Shown: positions 19,122 to 26,842 of the stretch, one piece after another | How positions within the stretch are numbered: the first letter of the stretch is position 1 | Layout of the letters: the number at the start of each line of letters is the position of its first letter | Assembly: GCA_030019205.1 (NCBI GenBank) | Contig: JASEFH010000004.1 | Location: forward strand, 62,001 to 126,000 | Direction of reading: 5' to 3' | Length of the DNA: 64,000 bases | Origin: Methanomicrobiales archaeon | Lineage (GTDB): Archaea > Halobacteriota > Methanomicrobia > Methanomicrobiales > JACTUA01 | Translations under genes and position numbers: made by a program | Notes under the pieces: model-generated | Databases searched by the model: none | What the model was told of the DNA's origin: nothing | What the model saw: only the letters and a program-made list of their open reading frames with translations

Positions 19122-19948
19122 CCCGAGCACCTCGCCGAACCGGTTCCGTTCGCTGCACGCCACTGCTCGACCAGCCGGACGACAGACTCGCAGATCCGGC
19201 GGGGAGAGGCTCCCCAGTGCACCACCGCGCCCATCCGCCCGCTGAAGACCCCCACGCCCTCCCGCTCCTTGCGGCAGCAGCGGGCGATGAAGGGTTCGCG
19301 CTCCACCGCCTGCAGGGGGCAGATCTCGACGAGCGTGAAGTCGTCTCCGTATCGCTCGGCGTAGAGCTGGGAGCCTGTGCGGCAGCCGGCAATCCGCTCC
19401 CCGCCCCGCATCGGATCCGCGTCCAGCGTGGGGGAGAGGCCCCCCGCCCGGCAGGGGTACACGTCCGCTGCCATCCCGCGGATGTCCCGCACGTGATGCT
19501 CGAAGGCGACGGAGAGTTCTCCGAAGAGCCCTGCCGCCTCCAGCTCGCGGATGCAGGCCGACAGAGACGGGCGGGGGGGCTCCAGGTCGTAGACATGCAC
19601 CGTCAGGAAGAGTGACGGATCCGGGTCGAGCACGAAGGTCACGTGCTCGTCGAGGCCCGTGAACACCGTGCAGCGGCACCCGCTCCCGCGGGCGAGCCGC
19701 ACCAGCCCCGCCCGATCGTGGAGCTGGACCTTCTCCGGATGGATGCAGACGTCCCTGCCGCCGGCGAGCACCCGCTCGCCCGTCACCCGCCGCATCAGCC
19801 CCGTCGCGTTCGGGTCGGTCGTCACCTCCACGACCTGCAGTCCCCCGTCCCCCTCCCGGATCAGGTAGCGGGTGAGGAAGTAGACCATGCCCGTTCGCTC
19901 CTTGTCCAGCCCCGACCCGACGACCTTGCACTCCTCCGGGAAGATCAC
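19112..19948 (-). CDS. Uncharacterised Cys-rich protein of the coenzyme B operon
   Basis: 278 aa, soluble. It starts with GTG overlapping the hacB stop (GTGA) and ends 10 bp inside aksF, so it is firmly within the operon. Features: VIFPEECKVVGSG at the start, FTGLDEHVTFVLDPDP, HVRDIRGMAADVYPC, a Gly-rich MRGGERIAGC, Cys pairs in CPLQAVEREPFIARCC, MGAVVHWG, and a C-terminal CSGCP. The eleven or so cysteines suggest metal or sulfur chemistry. I do not recognise the family. Context suggests a role in making or using 2-oxosuberate or 7-mercaptoheptanoate. That is an inference. Confidence 0.7.
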   Translation of the reverse strand: MIFPEECKVVGSGLDKERTGMVYFLTRYLIREGDGGLQVVEVTTDPNATGLMRRVTGERVLAGGRDVCIHPEKVQLHDRAGLVRLARGSGCRCTVFTGLDEHVTFVLDPDPSLFLTVHVYDLEPPRPSLSACIRELEAAGLFGELSVAFEHHVRDIRGMAADVYPCRAGGLSPTLDADPMRGGERIAGCRTGSQLYAERYGDDFTLVEICPLQAVEREPFIARCCRKEREGVGVFSGRMGAVVHWGASPRRICESVVRLVEQWRAANGTGSARCSGCP

Positions 19949-20415
19949 GCGTGCGCCCTCCGGTAGGGGACGAGCCCGCCGGCCCGCAGGATGCCGACCA
20001 TGTGCGGGGAGAGGGGGCGGACCGTCCATCGGGTGCCGTCCACCTCCACCCACCCCTCTCCCACGTCGAACCGCACCGTCATGCCCTCACGGCAGGACAT
20101 CCTGCACTCGAGCACGGGAAGCCCGACGTTGATCGCGTTCCGGAAGAAGATGCGGGCGAAACTCTGGGCGACCACCGCCACGACCCCCGCCTCCCTGAGG
20201 GCGATTGCCGCCTGCTCCCGGGACGAACCGCAGCCCATGTTGGTCCCCGCGACGAGCACGGCTCCGCGGAGGCGGTCTTTCAAGGTCGGGTCGAGGTCCT
20301 CGAAGACGTGTTCGGCCCAGACCCGCCGGTCCTTCGTGCGCAGGTAGCGTCCGGCGATGATCTGGTCGGTGTCCACGTCGTTCCCGACGCAGACCGCCTT
20401 CCCCTCACCGTGCAT
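19945..20415 (-). CDS. hacB: Homoaconitase small subunit (HacB/AksE)
   Basis: 156 aa, the swivelling small subunit of a LeuCD-type hydro-lyase. The specificity loop reads GRYLRTKD. In methanogens YLRT marks homoaconitase, whereas isopropylmalate isomerase small subunits carry other residues there, so this is assigned to homocitrate/homoaconitate chemistry of coenzyme B synthesis. Other family segments: GNDVDTDQIIAG, NMGCGSSREQA and QSFARIFFRNAINVGLP. It overlaps hacA by 11 bp and the next gene by 4 bp. Confidence 0.87.
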   Translation of the reverse strand: MHGEGKAVCVGNDVDTDQIIAGRYLRTKDRRVWAEHVFEDLDPTLKDRLRGAVLVAGTNMGCGSSREQAAIALREAGVVAVVAQSFARIFFRNAINVGLPVLECRMSCREGMTVRFDVGEGWVEVDGTRWTVRPLSPHMVGILRAGGLVPYRRAHA

Positions 20416-21625
20416 CGTCCGCCTCCGCCGTCGCGATCTCGCCGGCGAGCGCGCTCGCGGCCGCGGTCGCCACCGAGCCCAGGTAGATCTCGCCCCCCAC
20501 CCCCATCCGGTTCCGGAAGTTGCGGTTGGCGGTGGAGAGGCAGACCTCCCCCTCCCCGATCACGCCCATGTGGGCGCCCAGGCACGGCCCGCAGCCGGGC
20601 GGGCCGATCGCGCAGCCGGCCTGCACGATGTGCAGGAGCAGCCCCTCGCGGATCAGCCGCTCCAGCACCCGGCGGGAGGCCGGTACGACGACGGTCCGCA
20701 CCGCCACTCTCTTCCCCCGCACCATGCGGGCGAACCGACGCAGGTCCTCGTAGCGTCCGTTCGTGCAGGTGCCCACGAAGACCTGATCGATGGACGTGCC
20801 GGCGAGCGCTTCCACCTCCTTTACGGTGTCCACCCGGTGGGGGACCGCGATGAGCGGGGGGATGGCGTCGAGCTCGAGATCGATCTCCTGCGCATAGTCG
20901 GCGTCCTCCCTCTCCTGCGGTTCGGCGTCGTGCCCGAAGAGGTGGAGGTGGCGGCGCGTCACGGCATCCGCGTAAAAGAGACCCGTCTTGGCGCCGCACT
21001 CCACGGCCATGTTGCAGACGGTCAGCCGCCCGTCCATGGAGATCCCGGCGGCGCCGCCCCCGACGAACTCGAGCGCACGGTAGGTGGCCCCGTCCATCCC
21101 CAGCTCGGCGACGTAGGCGAGAGCCAGGTCCTTCGCCTCGGCAGCCCCCCGGAGCGTTCCGGTGAGGTGGACCGCGATCGTCTCCGGGACCCGGAACCAG
21201 GTGCACCCCGACGCCCAGATCGCGGCCATGTCGGTCGCCCCCACGCCGGTGGCGAAGGCCCCGAACGCCCCCAGCGTGCAGGTGTGGGAGTCCGCCCCCA
21301 CCACGATCTCGCCGGGGTAGGCATAGCCCTCGCTCATCACCTGGTGGCAGATCCCGCTCCCGATCTCGGCGAAGTGGATGCCGGACGCGGCGGCGAACTC
21401 CCGCAGTTCGGCCTGCAGGCTCGCGGTGGTGGAGGTGTTCGCCGGCGCGATATGGTCGAAGACGATGTGGAGGCGGGCGGGGTCTGCCTCCAGCGCGGCG
21501 CCCATCTGCCGCCAGGCCTCCAGCGCGAGGACACCGGTTCCGTCGTGGGCGTAGGCGCGGTCCACCTTCCGGTCCACGAACTCCCCGGCCGAAGCGCCCA
21601 GGATCCGTTCGGAGAGCGTGCTCAT
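20405..21625 (-). CDS. hacA: Homoaconitase large subunit (HacA/AksD)
   Basis: 406 aa aconitase-superfamily subunit binding the [4Fe-4S] cluster that abstracts the substrate hydroxyl. Cluster cysteines lie in VFVGTCTNG and GCAIGPPGCGPCLG; ADSHTCTLGAFGAFATGVG is the family signature. With HacB it isomerises homocitrate to homoisocitrate and its longer homologues. The large subunit alone does not distinguish HacA from LeuC; the assignment rests on HacB's YLRT loop and on aksA next door. Its ATG overlaps the aksA stop (ATGA). Confidence 0.88.
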   Translation of the reverse strand: MSTLSERILGASAGEFVDRKVDRAYAHDGTGVLALEAWRQMGAALEADPARLHIVFDHIAPANTSTTASLQAELREFAAASGIHFAEIGSGICHQVMSEGYAYPGEIVVGADSHTCTLGAFGAFATGVGATDMAAIWASGCTWFRVPETIAVHLTGTLRGAAEAKDLALAYVAELGMDGATYRALEFVGGGAAGISMDGRLTVCNMAVECGAKTGLFYADAVTRRHLHLFGHDAEPQEREDADYAQEIDLELDAIPPLIAVPHRVDTVKEVEALAGTSIDQVFVGTCTNGRYEDLRRFARMVRGKRVAVRTVVVPASRRVLERLIREGLLLHIVQAGCAIGPPGCGPCLGAHMGVIGEGEVCLSTANRNFRNRMGVGGEIYLGSVATAAASALAGEIATAEADDAR

Positions 21626-22752
21626 GGCTGGCACTTCCCTTCCGCGTCCCGGATCAGCTTCTGCAGCATCTCCGGCGATACGCTGCACTTGTGCTCCGAG
21701 CGCAGCTTCACCTGCTCCAGGATCCAGCAGATCTCGTCCTCGGAGAGGTTGTACCCCAGTTTCTGGATCACGTGCTCGAGCGCTTTCTTGCCGGTGTGCT
21801 TGCCCAGCACGAACCGCCGCTCCGCCCCCACCAGCTCCGGGGGGATCGACTCGTAGGTGAGCGGATCCTCGAGGATGGCGGCGATGTGGATCCCGCTCTC
21901 GTGCGTGAACGCGAACTCCCCGACGACGGCCTTGTTCTTCGCGACCGGAATGCCGGAATACTGCTCCACCATGGTCGAGATATTCTTCAGGTGGGAGAGG
22001 TCGTAGCGGTCGATCCCGCCCACCATGCGGAGCGCGACCAGCACCTCCTCGAGGGCGGCGTTCCCCGCCCGCTCCCCGATGCCGTTCACCGTGGTGTGCA
22101 GCTGGTAGGCGCCGCCCTCGGCGGCGGCGAGCGTGTTGGCCGTGGCAAGACCCATGTCGTTGTGGCAGTGGGCGCAGAGGAGACCGTCCACGCTCGCCGA
22201 CAGCTCCGCGAAGACGCGGTGGATCTGGAGCGGGGTGAGGCATCCCACGGTATCGGCAAACGAGAGGTACTCCGCTCCGTGCTCCGCCCCCCTGCGGTAC
22301 ATCTCCCTCAGGAACGGAATGTCCGTCCGGGAAGCGTCCTCGGCGGCAAACCGCACAGCGATCCCGTGATCGCGGGTGTACTCCACGATGGCGAGCGCCT
22401 CTTCGAGCACCTGATCCCGCGGCTTGCGGAACTTGTGCCGCACGTGGAGCTCCGAACTCGGGATGAAGACGCTGACCATGTCCACGTCGCAGTCGATCGC
22501 CGCGTCCACGTCCCCCCGCCGCGCCCGGGCCAGGCAGCAGGTGCGGGCGGAGAGCCCCATCGCCGCGATCGCCTTCACGCACTGGGTCTCGTACTTCGAG
22601 ACCGAGGGGAAACCGGCCTCGATCACCTCCACCCCGATCTGGTCCAGCAGGTTCGCGATATCCATCTTCTCCTCGCGGCGGAACGAGACGCCCGGCGTCT
22701 GCTCGCCGTCCCGAAGGGTCACATCACAGATCTCAACATTCCAGGGTTGCAT
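21622..22752 (-). CDS. aksA: Homocitrate synthase family protein (AksA)
   Basis: 376 aa TIM-barrel condensing enzyme joining acetyl-CoA to a 2-oxoacid. N-terminal CDVTLRDGEQTPGVSF carries the catalytic Arg and metal Asp; HCHNDMGLATAN and THESGIH supply metal and active-site residues. It ends about 70 residues after HTGKKALEHVIQKLG and lacks the long leucine-sensing domain of LeuA, which favours homocitrate synthase. The start ATG 22752 has AGGTGAG just upstream; GTG 22761 is an alternative. It overlaps the end of the TPP-enzyme gene by about 20 bp. In coenzyme B synthesis AksA performs three elongations from 2-oxoglutarate to 2-oxosuberate. Confidence 0.87.
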   Translation of the reverse strand: MQPWNVEICDVTLRDGEQTPGVSFRREEKMDIANLLDQIGVEVIEAGFPSVSKYETQCVKAIAAMGLSARTCCLARARRGDVDAAIDCDVDMVSVFIPSSELHVRHKFRKPRDQVLEEALAIVEYTRDHGIAVRFAAEDASRTDIPFLREMYRRGAEHGAEYLSFADTVGCLTPLQIHRVFAELSASVDGLLCAHCHNDMGLATANTLAAAEGGAYQLHTTVNGIGERAGNAALEEVLVALRMVGGIDRYDLSHLKNISTMVEQYSGIPVAKNKAVVGEFAFTHESGIHIAAILEDPLTYESIPPELVGAERRFVLGKHTGKKALEHVIQKLGYNLSEDEICWILEQVKLRSEHKCSVSPEMLQKLIRDAEGKCQP

Positions 22753-24004
22753 GGGTCTCACCTGACGGGCATTCCCCTGTTATCACCACCACCGAGAGCG
22801 ACTCCGGCGCGCGGAGCAGTTCGCGGATCCTCTCTTTGTCTCCGGCAGGGACGGTCTCGGGGGCTGTCCAGCCGATGTACTTCATCACATCGGTGCAGGG
22901 CTCGCCCCCCACCATGCCCATCCGTCTGTTCGCAAGCACGATGCATAGCAGCGGAAGCTCTTTTTCCGCCACGTCGATGAGGGCGTTGATCCCGGAGTGG
23001 AGCAGGGCGAAGTCGCCCGTGAGGGCGACGCGGGTGCTCCGGGCCGCCACCGCCACCGAGGATCCGAGCCCGTAGGTGGCGATGCCCACCCGGTAGGGGG
23101 GGTTCATGGCAAAGACCGAACAGCCCATGTCGCAGATCGCGGAGATTTCCTTCTCCTGCAGCACTTCCATGACGGATTTGAACGGGCAGGAGGGGCAGAA
23201 GGTGCGGTAGAACCCCCGCGTCTCGAAGGTCTCCGCCGCCCTTCCGCCCGGCGGGGGTCGGATGTCGCGGTGCTCCTGCACGAAGGGGCGGCCGTACTCC
23301 CGCACATCCTCCAGATCCCGCGGGATCGCGGGCGGCGGGTAGACCGTCACGACGCGGGATTGCCCCGGAGCGGCTCCCACGCCCACCGGGGGACCGGGGA
23401 AGCGGTTCAGGGGGGATGTCCGCGACCATGCGAACATCTCGCGGGCGACCCGATCCGCCTCCGCCACCCTCCCCGCCATGGTCAGGTTCGGATCCGCGAG
23501 AGCGCCGGTGCCGCTCGCCCGTTCGGCGGAGCCTCCGGGCACGTCCGACTCCAGGAGGGCCGGGGTGAGGCGCAGGATGGCGATGCGCGAGAAGCGCTCC
23601 GAAGCCCGGAACGCCTCCTCCACCGCCTGGTGGCAGGATCCGGCGTCCGGTTCGAGCACCGGCACCTGGGCGAGTTCGCCGTAGTAGCGGGAGTCCTCCG
23701 CGTTCTGGGATCCCAGCACGTCCACGTCGTCCCCGGCGACGATCACGACGCCGGCACGCAGCCCCTGCGTCGTGGCGTTCACCAGGGGATCGGCGCAGGC
23801 GTTGAGCCCCACGTTCTTCACCAGCACCGCCGAGCGCTTCCCCGAGAGGGAGTCGCCGAGAGCATACTCCAGCGCCACCTTCTCGTTGATCGTCCCCTCG
23901 GCCGAGAGCCGGGAGGCGAGGGCGGTCACCGGATAGCCGGGGACCGTGTAGCACGTGTCCGCCGAACGGCGGATCGCCGCCGCCACCGCGCGGGTTCCGT
24001 TCAT
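22733..24004 (-). CDS. IorA-like TPP-dependent enzyme lacking ferredoxin domain
   Basis: 423 aa resembling the alpha chain of indolepyruvate:ferredoxin oxidoreductase. The N-terminal pyrimidine domain has YTVPGYPVT and VKNVGLNACADPLVNAT. The middle carries RTFCPSCPFKSVMEVL, matching the IorA CPGCPH region, then DMGCSVFA. The TPP-binding GD...N motif runs from GDFALLHSG to LANRRMGM. Unlike true IorA it stops after the TPP domain, with no C-terminal [4Fe-4S] ferredoxin module, and no IorB gene is nearby. It overlaps its neighbours on both sides (ATGA at 24001-24004). Operon membership makes it a candidate non-oxidative decarboxylase of 2-oxosuberate. Function unproven. Confidence 0.8.
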   Translation of the reverse strand: MNGTRAVAAAIRRSADTCYTVPGYPVTALASRLSAEGTINEKVALEYALGDSLSGKRSAVLVKNVGLNACADPLVNATTQGLRAGVVIVAGDDVDVLGSQNAEDSRYYGELAQVPVLEPDAGSCHQAVEEAFRASERFSRIAILRLTPALLESDVPGGSAERASGTGALADPNLTMAGRVAEADRVAREMFAWSRTSPLNRFPGPPVGVGAAPGQSRVVTVYPPPAIPRDLEDVREYGRPFVQEHRDIRPPPGGRAAETFETRGFYRTFCPSCPFKSVMEVLQEKEISAICDMGCSVFAMNPPYRVGIATYGLGSSVAVAARSTRVALTGDFALLHSGINALIDVAEKELPLLCIVLANRRMGMVGGEPCTDVMKYIGWTAPETVPAGDKERIRELLRAPESLSVVVITGECPSGETHATLEC

Positions 24005-24954
24005 GTGTCCCTCCCCGGCGTGAGATCGCAGCCGGTGCAGGCGGTGCACAGGGTGCGGGCGGATCGGGGATCCAGCCCCGCCTTCCGCAGCGCTGCCTCA
24101 TGGTAGGCGCAGAGGGAGAGGAGGCGTGCGGCGGAGGGGCGGCGGCAGCCGGCGAGTTCCGCGGCCGGGGTCAGGGGCCGCAGGACCGGGATCACGCCCC
24201 GTTCCACGAGGGCGTCGATGCAGCCCTCCATCTCCGCATCGCTCTCCCCGAGCCCGACGATGACATTGGAGAAGACGCGCCCCTCCCCGAAGACCTCGAC
24301 CGAGCGCTCGAGCACCGCCCACATCTCCCCCCAGTCGAGCCCCGGGCACATGCGGGCGAAGAGGGGCGGGGTCGCCGCCTCCACGTTGAACTTCACCTCG
24401 TCCGCGCCGGCGTCCCGGAGTCTCACCGGCGTCTCGAGAGTCGGGTAGATGGAGACGCCGATCGGCAGATCGAACCGCCGCACCTCCCGCACGGCATCGA
24501 GCACGCGCCGCTCCTCCCCCGCGACCGAATCCGCGACGCCGCTCGTCAGGGAGATCGCGTCGATGCGGTCCGCCACGCTCTCGACGAGCGATCGGACCTC
24601 CTCCGCCGTCTTCACCCTGCCCGGCTGCAGCGGGACCTGGCAGTAGCGGCAGCGGAAGATGCACCGCTCGGAGACGGTGATATAGGCCTGGCGGGGGCAG
24701 TGGAGCGCCACCTCCTCCAGCCTCCCCCGGATCTCCCGGTCGCCCTTCCGGAGGACGGCCTCGCCGCCCCCCCTGTGCAGGAGGCGGAGCGGGCTTTCGG
24801 GCTGGATGGCGAGCCGCACCCGCTGCTTCCCGTTCGTGAAGAAGACGGAGCCCCTGCCCCGGGCAGAGGGCCCGGCGGTCGAGCGGCCGATGTAGCCCTC
24901 GATCCCGGCCCCCTGCACGCTGGCGCCCCCCTCCTCCAGGAGGAGCGCTTTCAC
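24001..24954 (-). CDS. Radical SAM protein of the coenzyme B operon
   Basis: 317 aa from GTG 24954 (GTG 24969 also possible). The first 100 residues form a non-catalytic domain (GYIGRSTAGPSARGRGSVFF). The radical SAM core has CIFRCRYC (C-x3-C-x2-C), then EVKFNVEAA and SNVIVGLGE strands. The C-terminus carries TLCTACTGCD, likely an auxiliary Fe-S or metal site. The core arrangement is BioB/HmdB-like in outline, but I cannot name the subfamily. It lies between mmp11 and the TPP enzyme with a 4-bp overlap downstream. A role in modifying a coenzyme B intermediate or a methanogenesis protein is inferred from context only. Confidence 0.8.
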   Translation of the reverse strand: MKALLLEEGGASVQGAGIEGYIGRSTAGPSARGRGSVFFTNGKQRVRLAIQPESPLRLLHRGGGEAVLRKGDREIRGRLEEVALHCPRQAYITVSERCIFRCRYCQVPLQPGRVKTAEEVRSLVESVADRIDAISLTSGVADSVAGEERRVLDAVREVRRFDLPIGVSIYPTLETPVRLRDAGADEVKFNVEAATPPLFARMCPGLDWGEMWAVLERSVEVFGEGRVFSNVIVGLGESDAEMEGCIDALVERGVIPVLRPLTPAAELAGCRRPSAARLLSLCAYHEAALRKAGLDPRSARTLCTACTGCDLTPGRDT

Positions 24955-24956
24955 GG

Positions 24957-25844
24957 CTAGCCACTCCACAGTTCCAGCGCCTCCGTGTAGTTGCCGTAGA
25001 AGGGGATCGCGGCGACGGCACCGACGATCCCCCTGCCGTCCATGACGATCTCCAGGTGCCCGTCCTCGGGATCGGGAAGGGACCGGGGATCGACCTCGCC
25101 TCTCTTCGCCGCTCGCGCGAACTCCATCAGGGGGGAGGGGTCGAACCCGCGGTAGACTGCCATGCCGGTGCGGTCGGAGAGCGTGTACCTCTCGAGGAGT
25201 TCGCGGAACCGCCGCGTCAGCCCCGCCGGATCCGTGGACGCGAACTCCACGACGGTGCTGACGCAGTTCTTCGTGCGGAACTGGACCGGATAGAGCTGGA
25301 CGATCGTGTGCGAGAGGTAGTGCGAGGCGTCGTCCTCCACCGCGTTTGCGATGTTGTGCACGAGCGTCCAGGTGGCGCCCTCCTCCGGCGTATCGGTATC
25401 GTCAACGCCGATCAGCACCCGCTCCCGCCGCGGCAGCCAGATGGTCGAGCCCGCCTGCCGCCCCCCTCCGGAGGGATCGCAGATGCTGCGGAGGACGCCC
25501 GGTGCCTGGGCCCGGCAGATGCTCGCCCCCACGCCCCCGCCGCCCATGCCGATGTAGCGGATGGAGATCGTATCCCCGTCCACCCCCACGGCGGCGATGC
25601 CCGCCGGGAACCGCGATCCCTGGAGATCCAGCGCAGCGCTGCCGGGGCGGAGACGGTAGCGGGTCTGCGATCCCGCGGACCATGCCGACCGGACGAGAGG
25701 GCTCTTGCGGTAGTGGTGCTGCGCCCACATCGCACCCCCGATGCAGTCGAAGAACTCGATCAGTTCCACGGACTCCCCCTCGGGATCGGAGAGAACGACG
25801 ATCTTCCGGTACTGGATGGTGTAGGGATCAGAGATGTTCTCCAT
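24957..25844 (-). CDS. mmp11: Methanogenesis marker protein 11-like, TiaS-related
   Basis: 295 aa. The N-terminal part (YTIQYRKIVVLSD, DCIGGAMWAQHHYRKSPLVR) resembles the methanogen-only marker-11 family. The C-terminal half has LIGVDDTDTPEEGATW, the GxDDTD phosphate-binding motif of the TiaS (tRNA-Ile2 agmatidine synthase) kinase-like domain, and KNCVSTVVEF. TiaS uses ATP to couple agmatine to a cytidine; this protein lacks the TiaS OB-fold and zinc-ribbon domains, so it probably couples or phosphorylates something else. It overlaps its upstream paralogue by 17 bp. The marker-11 label is from memory of the family and moderately certain. Confidence 0.7.
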   Translation of the reverse strand: MENISDPYTIQYRKIVVLSDPEGESVELIEFFDCIGGAMWAQHHYRKSPLVRSAWSAGSQTRYRLRPGSAALDLQGSRFPAGIAAVGVDGDTISIRYIGMGGGGVGASICRAQAPGVLRSICDPSGGGRQAGSTIWLPRRERVLIGVDDTDTPEEGATWTLVHNIANAVEDDASHYLSHTIVQLYPVQFRTKNCVSTVVEFASTDPAGLTRRFRELLERYTLSDRTGMAVYRGFDPSPLMEFARAAKRGEVDPRSLPDPEDGHLEIVMDGRGIVGAVAAIPFYGNYTEALELWSG

Positions 25845-26784
25845 AAAGTGCTGCCGCCTCGGCCCCCCTGTTTGCCCAGAGCACCGCACCCAGTGCCCCT
25901 ATTCTCCCTTTCCTTCCATTTCCGTCCAGGAACCCGACATCCAGGCGTTTCGCCTCCGCCTCCGCCTCGGCAAGCGTCAGGATCTCGGTCTTGACCCGCC
26001 GGTCGAGATCCGTTGCGGTGGGCAGCCCGATCCCGCGGTAGAGGGCGATCCCCGTGTCCGCGCTGTGCGTGTGCTTCTCGATGTAGGCGCAGATATCCGA
26101 GAGCAGGGCATCCACCGCCCCGGGGCGGACGGCGAAATTGAGGGCGGACGCCACGCAGTTCGTGGTCTTCTTCGGCGCCTTCGGGTTCAGCTGGATGAGC
26201 CGCATGTTCAGGAGCTCCACCCCCTCCCGTGCACAGGCTTCCGCTGCCCTGAGCGCCAGCACCCAGGTCGCCCCCTCCGTCTTCGTGTCGGTGTCGTCGA
26301 TCCCGAGCGTGATCTTCTCGTAGCGGGGGGAGACGATGCGGGCGCGGTTCACCCGCGCCCCGCCGACCAGCAGGTCGTCTTCGGAGGGGTACTCGACCCG
26401 CAGCACCCCCGGCGCCTGCGGGAGGCAGGCGGCGATCCCGACGCCGGCGCCGGCCATGCCGGCCCAGGAGGTGACCACCTCGTCGCCGTTCACCTCGACG
26501 CCCTCGAGCGCCTGGCCGCCGAGCTCCCGGTCTGCGGCCCCGAAGCGGACGGGATGGTGCCCGAGCCGTGCGAGCACCGTCATCGAAGCCCCCGCGGTCG
26601 AGCACTTCAGCACCGCTCCCCCGGCCCGCATGCGGTTGGCGGCATCCCACTCGATGGTGCCGTGGGCGTGGCAGTTCTCCAGGATCTCCGCGAGCCCCCT
26701 CCGTTCGTCGACCATCACGAGGTACCTGCGTGCGAAGAGCCGCCCGAACCTCTCCCGAACCCTCTCCGGCGTGAGCGTGATCAC
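25828..26784 (-). CDS. TiaS/Mmp11-like paralogue, first gene of the coenzyme B operon
   Basis: 318 aa from GTG 26784, preceded by GGTGAT; a longer open frame reaches 27204 but crosses the promoter and repeat DNA. It shares the Mmp11 layout: RYLVMVDERRG at the start, WAGMAGAGVGIAACLPQAPGVLR (compare GMGGGGVGASICRAQAPGVLR next door), ITLGIDDTDTKTEGATW and TNCVASALNF. It ends in a Gly-rich segment and EHL. It is evidently an old tandem duplicate of the following gene. ATP-dependent chemistry is likely; the substrate is unknown. A TATA box lies about 50 bp upstream of its start. Confidence 0.72.
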   Translation of the reverse strand: MITLTPERVRERFGRLFARRYLVMVDERRGLAEILENCHAHGTIEWDAANRMRAGGAVLKCSTAGASMTVLARLGHHPVRFGAADRELGGQALEGVEVNGDEVVTSWAGMAGAGVGIAACLPQAPGVLRVEYPSEDDLLVGGARVNRARIVSPRYEKITLGIDDTDTKTEGATWVLALRAAEACAREGVELLNMRLIQLNPKAPKKTTNCVASALNFAVRPGAVDALLSDICAYIEKHTHSADTGIALYRGIGLPTATDLDRRVKTEILTLAEAEAEAKRLDVGFLDGNGRKGRIGALGAVLWANRGAEAAALYGEHL

Positions 26785-26827
26785 GGATTTATCACCGAAA
26801 TTATCGTTAACAACAGTATCGGCAGCG

Positions 26828-26842
26828 AAATATTTATAAAAT
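26828..26842 (-). promoter_or_regulatory. TATA box of the coenzyme B operon
   Basis: On the minus strand ATTTTATAAATATTT sits about 45-55 bp upstream of GTG 26784 and is the only AT-rich block there. It predicts transcription starting near 26805 with a leader of about 20-25 nt. The nine following genes overlap or nearly abut, so one transcript is likely. Confidence 0.6.

Noticed and set aside
18117-22752. Calling the operon leuA-leuC-leuD-leuB for leucine synthesis
   Set aside because: The small subunit has the YLRT loop and AksA lacks the LeuA regulatory domain; leucine function remains a weaker alternative.
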